A DNA stretch of 64,000 nucleotides from Elmis aenea (lineage: Eukaryota; Arthropoda; Insecta; Coleoptera; Elmidae). The stretch spans positions 54,646,108 through 54,710,107 of the forward strand of contig OX393577.1 in the NCBI GenBank assembly GCA_947652605.1, in the 5' to 3' direction. The notes under the pieces were generated by a model. That model was not told the DNA's origin, made no database searches, and saw only the letters and a list, made by a program, of their open reading frames with translations. Shown piece by piece: positions 36,899 through 48,910 of the stretch (positions are counted from its first letter, which is position 1; each line of letters begins with the position of its first letter). The translations under genes were made by a program, and so were the position numbers.

Positions 36899-37852
36899 TA
36901 TGAAAAATGTAACGCCGAAATATACCCCACTTTTAAAATCATTTTGCAAATTTTATGAACTCTTTCTGTTAGCGTTGCCTCGACAGAAAGGAGTTTTTCG
37001 GCTTAAAAAAGGTTAAAAAGGTGGTTACGATTTATTATGACACAAGAACGTTTAACGGGATTAGCTTTATTGCATATTCATAGAGATATAGATGTCAACA
37101 TAGACATTTGAATAAATACATTTGGAGCCAAATGTAAAAAACTTAATTTTATTGTATAATTTTTAAAAAGCAAAACCAGTTATTTACTATCGCTTACAAT
37201 TAAATAAAGTACTTTTTGTTTTAATAAAATTAGTTTTAGTTCAATTTCAATGTATTATTGCCTAAATTAAAACTGTAAATTACAAAAATAGTCATATTTA
37301 TTCTACACTTCCCGTATACTTTTAGCCATTGGCCTGTTTTTATTTGAAAGATTGATCATTACAATTATTAAGGGGCAAAGCGAAACAGTTATCAATTGCT
37401 GATTAAAGTTAAGAGGAAACAAAATTCAGCGGAGGCCAATTGGCAAGGGCCCACTGAAATTATTAATTACCCCCCCTAAGATGGAGGGCTGGATCCGCCC
37501 TTGTGTGATAGGCTATACAGAAATGTGATTTCATCTCAAATTCGGAAATAGTGAGAATTTTCGGAAAAGAGGAATCTGTACAGGATGTAACGCCTGCTTC
37601 GGGTAAATAATATCTCACTTAATATAAGAGATAGAGATTCGATTAAATTGCAAAAACTTAAATATATTAGAGCTCAATTTGTATCGACATTCAGATGTTT
37701 TGAAAAATTAATACTTGACTTGATGGCAAAAAATTAAGCTTTATATTTTATTTAATCATTTTTAGAATTATGAATTATAGGTATTGTTTTTATTCGATTT
37801 TTCAAATAACGTAAGAGTATCGCTTTTTTCACAGCATACTTACGAAGATATA

Positions 37853-38586
37853 CAGGGTGAGTCATTAGTGCGGGATCGGTCGATTGTGGCTAAACAGTTT
37901 GAGATAGAAAGTTGATTGAAATACTATTTCATACAGTTTTTTCTTCCGAACACGATAAAAATATTTTCAAATGTACAGGGCGAGTCACCTCTCTAGAACT
38001 AATAGCAACTTTTATATTTTAAATACCACAATCCCATTTTTTATTTAATATTTTTGACCGCCTTTATTTTAGCTTTGCATCGATATAAAATACTACAGGT
38101 TTTTTTGCGGCGTGGTCCCTAAAAAAAAAAAATTCAAAATTTTTCGAGGTCTTAAGTCTTTATTTAAAAAATTCTCCTAAACTTATGTTTCGAAGTACAG
38201 AGTTGTAATTTGGTAAGGACATGCAGAAAACATTGCTCTATTCGCTCGATATGAAACACATACAGGGTGTTCATAAATAGGTGACAACTTCAATGATTTT
38301 CAAAAGCTCGTAACTCATTTTTTTCAAATGCTAACCCCTGTATTTTCTTATCGAATATGTCTTTAAGAGAGTTGCATTTTTTGTTAAGTATGTCCTATAC
38401 CCAAAACTCATACTTTTCGAGATATTCGACATTTTTTCTTCTAATCGTTATTGAAGCAAATAGTGCCGTGGAAATCGAAAAAACACTATTCCGAAGAAAA
38501 AACTGTATAATATTGCGTTTGAATCAACTTTCTATCTCAAACCGTTTAGCTACAATCGACCGATCCCGCACTAATGACTCGCCCTG
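37853..38586. mobile_element. Family F foldback, internally deleted copy
   Basis: Same outer ends as 31169-33021 (CAGGGTGAGTCATTAGTGCG and inverse). The left arm is long, but the right arm keeps only about 110 bp. Confidence 0.85.
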
Positions 38587-38589
38587 TAT

Positions 38590-40876
38590 GTACTAAGATC
38601 ATTTTTGATTTTCGTATGGTCGCTATATTAGTAAATTACTTGAACTACATAAATAGATAAAATTTATTTTTATCTGTTCAGTGATACATTACTTGTAAAA
38701 GAATATAATAAATTCACTTTTGTCAACAAAAATTACTTTAGTGTGTTGACCATGAACTTTACCGTTTGTTTATAAACAAAACAAAAGCCTTCCATCCGCC
38801 AATATTGATAAATTTTAGTCATTTTAAATAAATTTTAGAAATCATTATTTTCTCTTTTTTTTTGTTGGAGTAAGTATTTTTAATTTTTTTTTACATGAAG
38901 TGACTTATAGAGAAAAACAAACGCTACTTGTTCAGCTAAATTTCTAATACGGTATTCCTTTGCGATAGATGACACATACATACAACAATGATTAAATGCT
39001 GAATGAATTCTTTTTTTAACAAAGGGTTGATTTTTTTTTAAGCTCCGTTAAAATGATTAATGAGTGAGCAGTTACGAAAATGAAAGTTTAGGAAGACCAA
39101 AATGGGATAAAAAGAGCAAGTAAGTATATTCGTAGTATCGCAACAGACTTTTTCCAAACCATGAAGGCAAAGAAAAAGAAGTTAATTAAAATTGTCTCTT
39201 AGTTCATTCATATTATTATTACTATTTTAATATAAATTGTCTTTAATGTCTCCCCAAAATGAGATTTTGTTTTAATCTTCCTATTAGGTTGCTTTCTTTT
39301 TGGGTAACGAGTAACGATTAAAATATGTTTCACTTGCAATTTCAGAATTATTATTACTTTGAATAGAACATTCTAACATATCATACTTTTCGTGATATTC
39401 GTAAGCCATTTCGTGTTTTTAAGGTGCAAAAATAAAAACAATCAACAATTATACATTATACTTGATTGTTTCTCTCAAATTATCGTTAAAACAACAGAAT
39501 GACAGTTTGTTTTACCAGGTATATTCTTAACGACATAAGCCTACTACTAGAAAAAAATAAAATATGAAAAATTACCTAATTTTTGCTATAATGTAAGGAA
39601 AATAAATAAATCGACCCCACTTGATATATTATATCATTGGAATGGGCAAAAAATCCCCTTTCTCGTGATGCCACAGCCAACTATGGGTTCTATTTAAAAA
39701 AATACAACTTTATGTCACAACTCGAATTCTGAATTTTTTTGAAAACTTGTCTACGTCACTGCATTTTTATCATAAAAGTGCTTCTAGAACATCGAAATTA
39801 TTTTTCTTTATTTTCATACACAAGCAAGATATAGTCATAAAACGAAAAGTAAAAAAATCGAGTTATCGGTGATAACTCGAAGACAAAAGACGATAACCAA
39901 TTTTAGTTTTCACCATTAACTTTTTCTCGAAAAAAGAGATCGAGGAAGCGGGGTCCGTTTTTCGATACCTGTTATAGTTTCCGAGATTCCCTTGAAAACA
40001 TCGAAATTTGGCCACCCTGTACACAACTTACAAAAACCCAGATTAAGCCTTCTGCAAAAAGTCATCAACGGCTTTGATACGTGCATAATTTTGTAAAATT
40101 TTCACTAAAAAAGCAACTTCGACAAAAGAAAATTCTTTACACATTTGCTATCACCACACTTAATAAAGTACAAATAGATCTATAATTCCCAAAATTATTT
40201 TTTATCCAATATTTAAAAATTAAAGTAGCATTAATTTTATAATTTAAAAAAAAAAAAACTCCAATTGCCCCTCGGAATTTATAACGCAGAAGCAAAATAT
40301 TATTGTGGAACAATCTGGTTAATATGAAATACAGGTATGCGGATTCATTTAAAGTTAATTTACAATTAACATTTCCAACGTTTTTATTGTAGATACTTCT
40401 GTAATAGTTTATATCATGAACTGGCGACGTGATCTTACTTCAAGGACCTCAACCCAAACGACCTCTTTAGATCGCTGAACAGTGAACACATTCTATTCTC
40501 TCCCATTTCAAATTATAATAAATGCACAATTTCAGGTAATTAAAAATATGTGTCAGTAAAAATCAGGACAACTGGGGCACTTTCTGCGAATTAAATGAAT
40601 TTACGACGCAACAAGTTGTCATTGCATATCGACTATACAAATAAAAGAATAATTCGTTACATAAATCACTTTTATCGTTATTTTATTACATCGATTACCA
40701 TTTTGCCGGAAGCATAAGAATATCTCGATGCTAGAGTTGACAACTGCCCCGAATTAATAATTACAAACTATCCAGGTTTATTGTCGGGAAATAAAATAAA
40801 GAGTTTTACACATAGTACTTATTTAATCAATCAGTTGCTTTCTATTATTGTCTTTCATCTTTTTACCAGTTTAAAT
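38590..40876. other. No gene recognised
   Basis: AT-rich. Only the solo end at 40005 stands out. Confidence 0.6.
40005..40022. repeat. Solo mariner-type right end
   Basis: TTTGGCCACCCTGTA with no left partner recognised nearby. Confidence 0.4.
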
Positions 40877-41030
40877 CAGAGAGTCGAACCGAAATTTATT
40901 TCGTTCCGGTTTACGGTTACGTTCCGCAAAAATGTTTTTCGTTCCGGTTCCGGTTTCGGTTTGGTTGAAATTTCTGGTTCAGTTTCGGTTCGGTTCCGGT
41001 TCAGTTTCGGCTCCGGCTCGAATGACAAGT
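40877..41030. repeat. hAT-like end with iterated GGTTCCGGTT motif
   Basis: It starts CAGAGAGTCGAACCGAAATT and consists of GTTCCGGTTTCGGTT repeats. It is 5' of asrij. No matching right end or target duplication was found. Confidence 0.5.
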
Positions 41031-41349
41031 TAAAATTAAGTCTGAACGTTAATTCTATTTCTTTCTATTTTATCGTTTTCACTTTTAGAATTGGAAAAAA
41101 TATTAGAACTTAATAGAATTAAATAAGTTTATTGATAAAAACGAAAACAAAATTTAAAACAAATTATTCAAAAACATATTTTATTTGTATAATTACTTTA
41201 AGTAAGCAATTATAATTAAACTTTATAATGAAAAAAATTGTAACTTTTTTAAAAATAAGTGTAATAAAAGTTCACCCAATTTGTATAAAATAACTTCCTT
41301 CGTTTTTTCGATTCTCCACTCAAATGTAATTGGAAAGAATTTTAGCCTG

Positions 41350-41445
41350 ATTAAGCTGACCATACGTCCCGGTTTTGGCGGGACAGTCCCGATTTTTAAC
41401 AATTTGTTCCGCAGAGTTTTAAAAAAGTCCCGCTTTTTGCCAGTT
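41350..41445. repeat. Possible hAT-derived fragment upstream of asrij
   Basis: CCATACGTCCCGGTTTTGGC and GGGACAGTCCCG resemble common insect hAT MITE ends. No duplication seen. Confidence 0.35.
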
Positions 41446-41711
41446 TACAGCAAAAACTTAAAATATAGGTTCTCATAAACATAAACCTACGTCTTACGTT
41501 CAAGGCTCTTCATAGATCAAGCTGTATACAGTCTAATAGTCTATACTATCTGTAGTATAGGCAACACAATATACAGCTATTTGCAGTAGTTAATATAAAA
41601 ATGAATAGATGGCAATCTATACGTCATTAGTTGTGAAATGTCAAGTATGGTATACATAACCACACAATAAAAAATGATTTTATGAGTTTTTACTTTTAAT
41701 AGTATTATATA

Positions 41712-44700
41712 ATGAATTCAAGGGATTTGGAAAGAGATGAAATGGATTCTAGGCCTTTTCCTGGTCCCGGAGCTAAGCAACAAGGAACTGTAAATATATT
41801 TACCAAGTTTTTTGTGGCAAATTTTTATTTTGATTTTGATTTATTGTTTTAGTATCAGTTTACACCTGAGGAACTGCGTGTTTTAAAAGATTGTAATAAA
41901 GAAAGCTTTTTTCAAAGATGCCTACCTTTGGGAGCAGCTTTTGGTGTTGCAACATATTATGGTGTTCATTCAGGTAACAAATAAAACTGTTCATAAGTTC
42001 CTTCATTTAACAGTAAAAATGTAACCGTAGGGTATTTAAAGGGTAGTCCGAAGTTAGGAGCAAGCCCCAAAGTAATAGCTGCAGTAGTGGTAGGCTATTT
42101 TTTGGGTAAATTTTCATATCAAAGTAAGTGTGCTGATAAACTAATGCAACTACCAAATAGTCAAATAGGTGAAATGTTAAGACAAAGGCGACGTGGAGGA
42201 TTAAGAGAAACGTAAGACTTATGACTAAGAAATAATGTAAATTTTTATTTTTTAACGCTGTAGGTTGGAACCAGGTTTTGGACCTGGAATGGCTCTTCCT
42301 CCATTTAGTGGAATGAACCTGTCTGATACGTATAGTGACTTAGGTCCCAAGAGTACTCTAGATATGGATACCAGTAGACCTGAAGCAGAAGGTCTCGATG
42401 ATTCACACAGACCATCTGTAGATAGTGAGTATCATTTCTTATTTTTGTGTTTAAAGTCTTAAAATAAATTGTTGTAGATCCAATATATGAAGAAGATATG
42501 CCTCCAGTACAAAAACATACTACAACTTACGAAGAACTCAGACAACAAAATAGAGATGAATATCAGCAAAAACGTACAGGCAACTACAGGTGTGTATTAA
42601 AATTTTTCCAATTGCGCGGTCTTAAAGAATGACGGTTCAGTTCCGGTTACCGGTTCGATGAATTTTAATTTTTCGGTTTACGTTCCGAGCCACCGGTTTT
42701 TAGTTTATAATGATTCGGTAACCGGTTCGGCGGCAACGGTTCAGTTCCGGTTCCGGTTCAATGCAAAATATGATGACAATCCATGTTTATTAATTAAATT
42801 GTCTAAAATTTTTCCATTTTTGGTAAAATGTTATCAAAATTACGAAAATAAAAAATTTACAATGACATTAAAAACAAAATTGGGCCGAACCGTTGTGTGA
42901 ACCGAATGAAGCGGTTTGAACCGGTTCATACCAGTCGGTTTGGTTCGATTTAGCGGTTTTATGATTTTTTAAGTAAAAGGTTCAGTTCCGGTTCGCGGTT
43001 CATGAAAAAAGCACCGGTTCGTTCCGGTTTTTGTTCCAGTTCGGTTCGGGTCCCTGATCCGTACACATGGTCGCACGCTTTTGCCGTATATACGGTTGTA
43101 AAAAGGTCAACTCATACCGGCGCAGTGGTGTTTGCGATCGTGGTGGCGGTCGCGATCACGATCATTAGTAACCTGGTTACATATTTAAGTAACGTGGTTA
43201 CGTATTATCGTGATCGCGATCGTCACTGCCTCCGCGCCGATGTGACTAGACCTTTATCCAACTTCCATGGTGTTTCTGTGTAGCAGCTCCCCCGTGACAA
43301 ATGCTTGTGTGTGTACGAAGACTGTTCGGTCGCGCGACAGAAAACGCTCTGTGTGTACTAGGTCTGACGCATGATATACATGATATTGCAGCCCTAGCCA
43401 GGTTAACAGCTACGAGCTTACGAGCTAATGTACAGGGTGTTTGAAATTCGAGTTTAAGCATGGGGATCTCGCTTATTATAATAGCTAGAGTATAGGTTTA
43501 AATTTGGCAAAGCTGCTAAATTTGGTGCTTATTAATAATAATAAGCCGAATCGGATGGTGGTCACAAATTTTCCCTAGATCGATTCGTTTTTGTTTTATG
43601 ACAACCAACTTTATTTTTTCTTATGGATGCAATTTTTGCTATTTGCATAATCAAATAGCATTTATTTTTCTGAATCCATTGATGTATCACACTTGGTATT
43701 TTACTTTTTTATTCATTGTCAAATGTAAAAAAAAGAGTTTTAAACAATAACCATTATACATCAGATAGGTCTATCGTTGTAGTTTATGTTGTTTCCATGA
43801 CAAATAATCAACAAACTAAAAGTTTTGAAAGTCTATTACTTGTCACATTAGTAAATTCGTAAAAATGAACTTAATAACAAAGTAAAACGCGATATGCTGC
43901 CAATTTGTTATTCATTGAATAGGAATTCTATATTGTCAAGTCAACGATATGCAGAAACATATCCAGAAAGAAGACAACCCTCGCACACATATTTTTGTAC
44001 GTTAGACAGAAACTTAGGTAAATATGGGGCCATAGGCGCCGACTACACGGGGGCAACGGGGCTCGTGCCCCCGTGCCGATTAAACTAGGGGAGCATTGCC
44101 CCCATGCGATGCGACATCACAAAGGCTAACTTATGCAAATCACATTTAAATTATGCCAAACAGCACATATCACGTTCGAGTTCAAGTAGAGCTTTATTTA
44201 GTGCCATACTTTTTTTCGTCCATTCTGAGACTATGTACCAATAATACCTATCGTGTAGGTCAGGGATAGCAAATAGAGATTTTCGACGGTACCCTAAAGA
44301 ATTGTATGAATAAATTTGTTTTTAAATTAGTATGCTAAGTATCTTGAAAAGTTACCAGCGGTCGAACCTAACTAGTTTTGAAAAAGTCACCAGCGGTCTA
44401 ACCTAACTAGTTTTGAAAAAGTCACCAGCGGTCTAACCTAACTAGTTTTGAAAAAGTCACCAGCGGTCTAACCTAACTAGTTTTGGAAAAGTTACCAGCG
44501 GTCGAACCTAACTAGTTTTGAAAAAGTCACCAGCGGTCTAACCTAACTAGTTTTGAAAAAGTCACCAGCGGTCTAACCTAACTAGTCTTGGAAAAGTTAC
44601 CAGCGGGAAAAATTTGTATTAAATTTTATGTTATTTTGGCACACTGATCAATATCTATTTGCCATCCCTGGTGTAGGTACTTGTTACACTCGTGCATCGT

Positions 44701-46171
44701 ACATTTATACCCTGCCCCCCTAGCGAGTTTAGATAGTCGGCGCCTATGTATGGGGCTTTTGCCAAACATAGAGAAAAATATGGCAGAAATGTTTCAAATG
44801 ACAATTTAAAAAAAAATACATTTTTATTACAAACTTATCCGGAAACCACTATTTTTCTACGTTAAACAGAAACTTAAGTAAATTTGTATAAAGCAGGTAA
44901 TAACGTATAACAAAACTTAAAAGAACTGTATACAAAATTCGCAGCATATCGTGTTTTTCTTCGTTATTAAAATTCATTTTTACAAATCTATTAATGTGAC
45001 AGGTAATAGGCTTTCAAAACTTTTAATGTGTTGATTGGTTGTCATGGAAACAACATAAACTACAACGACCGGCCTACTTGATTTATAGTTGTTATTGTTT
45101 AAAACCCTTTTTTTTTAATTTGACAATGAATAAAGAAGTAAAACACCATGTGTGATACATCAATGGATTCAGAAAAATAAATGCTATTTGATTATGTAAA
45201 TAGCAGAAATTGCACCCATAAGAAAAAATAAAGTTGGTTGTCGTAAAACAAAAACGAATCGATCTAGGAAAAATTTGTGGCCACCATCCGATTCGGCTTA
45301 AAAAGTTGCTAGGGCAATGTTTTTACACATTTGAAAAATTTCTTACTCCAAAGGAGTTATAGACGATTTTCAAAAATCGTATTTTCTGGTTTTTCCTCAT
45401 TTTCTCGAATACCGTTTGAGATATTTCCAATTTCTCTTTGGATTATTAATAAGCACCAAATTTAGCAACTTTACCAAGTTTAAACCTATACTCTAGCTAT
45501 TATAATAAGCGAGATCCCCATGCTTAAACTCGAATTTCAATCACCCTGTATTACTGTTTCAATTGTCTTATTTACTGTTGTTTTTCTAAAATATTATTGA
45601 CATTTTTTGAATGTAAAGGGATAAAAGTGAATCAAAATAAAAACAAATTTTTTTTTCAACATTTATAAGGAATCATTTTTTGATTGAAATTAAAAATTTG
45701 CAATGTTCTATACTGAGTTTGAATATTTTTTAATGAGAATATAACTAAGCTCAATAAATGAATCATCGCTAATTTAGTAAATCAGAAAGAATGAAGGAAT
45801 TTAAATATAAATAGATAATATAAAAATGTAATTACTTAAAACATATTTTTGCTTTAACTTTTACTGGTAATGTGATTTTCTAACTCCCGTCCATAGTAAA
45901 AATTTTGATTAAATTTGTTGCTGCAGCCCCTCCATTGCAACTTCTTACAAGCCGCCACTGCCAATCATGTACATTGTAGGACATCACATTAAATTAAAAA
46001 AACTAATATTATAGTTTTAAAAAACTTGAGCACTACGATTATAATTTTATTTTCAGAGGCCCTCAAGAGTATTCATCTCCATTATCACAAACACAAGTTC
46101 CTGTTCCTCAACATTCTGAACCAACTGCCCCAAAGACCCCAACCAATAAATATGGCGATGCTTGGGGATAG
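41712..46171 (+). CDS. asrij: OCIA domain-containing protein (asrij/OCIAD1 type), six exons
   Basis: Exons are 41712-41789, 41853-41973, 42031-42211, 42264-42424, 42478-42589 and 46057-46171. All junctions are GT-AG and phases agree, giving 255 aa and a TAG stop. Residues about 27-120 form the OCIA domain: a YQFTPEEL start, a conserved Cys-containing helix (SFFQRCLPLGAA), and two hydrophobic helices (around GAAFGVATYYG and VIAAVVVGYFLGKFSY). The tail is Pro/Gln-rich and ends NKYGDAWG. OCIAD1/Asrij proteins are known as endosomal and mitochondrial membrane-associated scaffolds linked to JAK/STAT and blood-cell progenitor maintenance; that role is family knowledge, not visible here. Introns 1-4 are 50-65 bp, but intron 5 is about 3.5 kb because of nested transposons. 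AATAAA lies at 46266-46271. The start codon is the first ATG of an open reading stretch and gives a short charged N-terminus typical of the family. Confidence 0.9.
42609..43056. mobile_element. hAT-like element of GGTTCCGGTT repeats in asrij intron 5
   Basis: Made of GGTTCAGTTCCGGTT and GAACCGGTTC repeats in both orientations, ending GGTTCGGGTCCCTG. The left end is eroded and no 8-bp duplication could be matched. Confidence 0.6.
43107..43253. mobile_element. GC-rich palindromic MITE in asrij intron 5
   Basis: GGTCAACTCATACCGGCGCA pairs with TGCCTCCGCGCCGATGTGAC(TAGACC); GCGATCACGAT and ATCGTGATCGCGAT also pair. It is much more GC-rich than its surroundings. Confidence 0.75.
44261..44670. mobile_element. 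hAT-type MITE nested in a hAT element
   Basis: CAGGGATAGCAAATAGAGAT and ATCTATTTGCCATCCCTG ends, with an exact 8-bp duplication GTGTAGGT (44253-44260 and 44671-44678). Most of it is the minisatellite at 44345-44608. Confidence 0.93.
44345..44608. repeat. Minisatellite, unit about 35 bp, about 7.5 copies
   Basis: Unit contains CACCAGCGGTCTAACCTAAC then TAGTTTTGAAAAAG. Two variants (gtcacc/tcta and gttacc/tcga) alternate in a higher-order pattern. Confidence 0.95.
45915..45962. repeat. hAT-like end fragment
   Basis: TTGTTGCTGCAGCCCCTCC...AGCCGCCACTG looks like a solo right end. No partner found. Confidence 0.35.
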
Positions 46172-46439
46172 TTGCATAATTGCTACAAAATTATAAAAAA
46201 ACCATTTTCATTTGAATATTTACATCGGCATGTAGTAACTTCTTAGAAATGTAAGATAAGTATATAATAAATAATTCAAAATTAATCTTTTCTTTTTCGT
46301 AAAAATGTTGGCTGTTAAATGACAATTTATGTTTATACAATTCTACTTTTAGTTTTTTAGTTTGTTAATTTTTTATTTAGTCGTTAATCCTGCTGTTAAG
46401 TGTAGTACTGTTGAGTTGTGTTGTGCTGCCTTTTTTCGA

Positions 46440-46990
46440 TGTTTTTCTATCTTGTACTAGCTTGTTTATGTCTTACCATTTGATGTTTCTATCCAATGCT
46501 GCTTTTTCAACTTCGACTTGCCCGGATTTTCTCGGTCTGCCTCTTTTGTTTTTTCTCTGTGATCTTGCTTCATAGACTTTTCTGGTTAACCTTTCTTCTT
46601 TCATCCTATAAATGTGACCCAACCGTCCCAGCTGTCTTTCTTGTATTTTTGTTTCAACCATTTAATCTTTAATTGTTCTTTATATGTATCATTTCTGATT
46701 CTATCTTCTTTAGTTTTTTCTTGGAATTATCTTAGAAAACCCATTTCGGCTGCATTCACACGGCTACTATTTTTGTTTATGAGTGTCCACATTTCATTTC
46801 CGTTATAAGTGCCAGAGTTACTACCTTTTTTACAACTTCTACTTTTGTTCGTTTTGGTACTTCTCGATTTTCAAAAAATGTTGTCTTAAACTGTTAAATA
46901 TTCTTCCCACATTTCCTGCCCTTTTGATTATTCCCTAGTCCATTTCTCCATTTAGCTCCATAAAGCTTTCCACCTGTTCCAACCTAAGCC
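46440..46990 (-). pseudogene. 3' remnant of a non-LTR retrotransposon reverse transcriptase
   Basis: On the minus strand, 46661-46473 encodes a basic segment with GRLGHIYRMKEERL and KRGRPRK. These are typical of the C-terminal tail of LINE reverse transcriptases of the RTE/Jockey-like kind (a W/LGH motif followed by an RGRP motif). Upstream on the same strand, to about 46990, further matching fragments occur in shifting frames (around NVGRIFNSLRQ, VNAAEMGF-like and RKDRIRNDTY-like), broken by several frameshifts and stops. It lies just 3' of asrij in the opposite direction. The element is a truncated, decayed insertion; its exact family cannot be fixed by eye. Confidence 0.7.
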
Positions 46991-47212
46991 CATTTAAAGT
47001 GATGTTATGTCCTTTGTTCTCTGTTGTAACGATCATAGTGAATTTCCTATCTACAAAAATGTAGTACTGCTATTAATTTATACTCCCTCAGGAGAACATA
47101 ATTTTTATACTTAATAAATTATCACTCTTGTTCTATAATCAGTATGTTAGTGAACTTCTCATTTCGTAAAGAATGTAGTCATTTGAGTAATGTTGATGGG
47201 CATGAAACCGGT

Positions 47213-47662
47213 TTCTTAAACCAGTTTAAAAAACCGGTTAACCGTTATTTTTTGTCAGAAAAAGTGATTTTTAACCGAAACCGTTATTTTTAAAGGCAAA
47301 AAAACGGTAAGCTTTAACTAAAATAATAAAAAACCGTTTTTTTTTTTACATCTTTTTTTAATAAAAATTACGATTAAAATGCGATTAGCTGTGGCGATTA
47401 GTTTACCAAAAGTCATTACTGAACTCTTGATTGTACATTTATTATAAAATTATAAATAAATAATATCTTTTCATACTTTGCATTCCTGATCTAAATAATT
47501 TTAAAAACCGGTTAATTTAACCGGTTTATAATTTAAATCGTTTTTTTACACTAAACCGGTTTTTTACAAATAAAACCGGTTTTTCAACAAAAACTGTTAT
47601 AAAAATAAAGTTCTCGATTTCGGTTAACGGTTAACCAAAATTGTTTTCGATTTCGAGCCCTG
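47213..47662. mobile_element. hAT-like element with iterated AACCGGTTT motif
   Basis: AAACCGGTTTCTTAAACC and AACCGGTTAACCG repeats on the left, inverse repeats on the right, ending TTTCGAGCCCTG. No clear 8-bp duplication. Confidence 0.6.
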
Positions 47663-48343
47663 TTTATATTATTTTTGAAATTTTAGTACGGACATACCGG
47701 GTGTAAATGGAATGTGGTACAACCTCTTTTATTTCTTTAGTTCTGATTTTAGATAAATGAAATTTTAGACATATGATATGTGCAAAAAAACGGGCTTTTT
47801 GAGCACATGCACACATTTGTTTCACTTCCCGTTTCGCCGGAAATGACCCTAACTTTATTATTTTAAATGGAACACCCTGTATATTTTTACATTTTTGGAA
47901 AGAGGAAGCGATTTTTGATACAACTGCACTATTTTGGTTAATTTTTATAACGTCAAAACAAAATTAAATTTTTTATTAAGGGTGCCATGACCTGCATAAA
48001 TTGAATTTTATTATATCAACAATTGTTCAAAAAACGTTTTTGTAAATTTTAAATTAGATTTAGGTTACCTACTTTAATCGGCTTTGAAGGTTGTGGAATC
48101 GGATTTTTGACAAAAAGTAAATTTTTTTAAATGGAACTATGGTGGTACAAGCGGTTATTTAAATGAAGTATCTTCTAACGAATCCATCAATACCAGTAAC
48201 TTGAATTTTTATTAAGAGTCTGCTTCAAAAACTTCAAATTATTGTAAAGATTTATTAAGAGATCCTTTTAATCGCAGTAATCTAGTTATGTAAAAATGAT
48301 TACCAAAATTTTTAAACTTTTAATTAATGACTATAGTAGTTAA

Positions 48344-48910
48344 CCTTTAAGTAGTCGCACGGCGCCGCAGAGGCGCCAAGCGTTTTTTAAATCGTTACAT
48401 TTTTAATAATTTTTTTGTCACTAATATCTGTTTATGTATTCCTCAATTGTACTTTTAGGAATACGAATTATATAGTATTATTCATATTTCTCTATTTTAC
48501 AGTCCGTAAAATGCAATTATGTGCTACTCGGCATGAACGCTATCATTTATGCCCTAGGGCTAAAAATCGACATTCGCAACAAATTTGTTCGCAATGCCAT
48601 AAAAATATTTGTTCAGAGCATACAATAAAATTGTGCAGTGAATGCTTTGCATCCAATGTTTGATTCGTATTTAAAAAAAAAAAAATCTGTTTTTACAGTT
48701 ATGTTTTATATACAGATATATATTTTTTATATCTTATAATTTATTTAGTCATTGTTATTCTTTTTAAGATTTAGCTTATATTTCATGAATAAAGCAGTTT
48801 AACACATTTTTAAGATTTTAAGTCAAAAATATTGTTATAAAACCCCAATGGTGCCTCCGAGACGCCATGCGAGTAGTTATGTATACACAGTACACGCAAC
48901 TAGTTAAAGG
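48344..48910 (+). mobile_element. Short piggyBac-type element between TTAA sites
   Basis: CCTTTAAGTAGTCGC and CGCAACTAGTTAAAGG ends are each flanked by TTAA (48340-48343, 48911-48914). Subterminal GGCGCCGCAGAGGCGCC and GGTGCCTCCGAGACGCC pair loosely. It holds only the transposase tail at 48505-48663. Confidence 0.85.
48505..48663 (+). pseudogene. Isolated cysteine-rich domain of a piggyBac transposase
   Basis: The frame reads RHERYHLCPRAKNRHSQQIC then SQCHKNICSEHTIKLCSECF. It has the C-x(n)-C...C-x2-C...C-x2-H...C-x2-C spacing of the C-terminal zinc-binding domain of piggyBac transposases, which in that family contacts the element ends. The rest of the transposase is absent. The frame is open from 48415 and stops at 48661, shortly before the element end. 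Whether it is expressed is unknown. Confidence 0.8.

Larger units (their letters stand above)
34114..37503 (+). mobile_element. hAT element, transposase broken by nested foldbacks
   Basis: It starts CAGTGGCGGATCCAGGGGGG and ends GGCTGGATCCGCCCTTG, with exact 8-bp duplication TGTGATAG (34106-34113 and 37504-37511). Transposase remnants lie at 34195-34350 (LKSEIDFWTLEWQNKFQL) and about 36910-37140 (LLALP..., then ERLTGLALLHIHRDIDVNID), the latter the hAT dimerisation region with frameshifts and a stop. The foldback at 34353-36898 separates the two. Confidence 0.88.
44031..44748. mobile_element. hAT-type element nested in foldback I
   Basis: CATAGGCGCCGACTA and TAGTCGGCGCCTATG ends, with an exact 8-bp duplication TATGGGGC (44023-44030 and 44749-44756). 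It contains a further insertion at 44261-44670. Confidence 0.92.
43433..45548. mobile_element. TA-flanked foldback I in asrij intron 5
   Basis: Ends are CAGGGTGTTTGAAATTCGAG and near-inverse TCGAATTTCAATCACCCTG. Long arms pair, including AGCATGGGGATCTCGCTTAT. It is interrupted by the hAT element 44031-44748. Confidence 0.9.

Noticed and set aside
42265..42462. 65-codon frame as a separate gene
   Set aside because: It is asrij exon 4 read in frame into intron 4.
40877..43056. asrij exons 1-5 lying between GGTTCCGGTT-type ends, as if captured by one hAT element
   Set aside because: The outer 8-bp flanks (GTTTAAAT and ATCCGTAC) do not match, so the two ends most likely belong to separate decayed copies.
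43246..43461. 71-codon minus frame between 43246 and 43461
   Set aside because: It spans the palindrome and the start of foldback I and has no family features.
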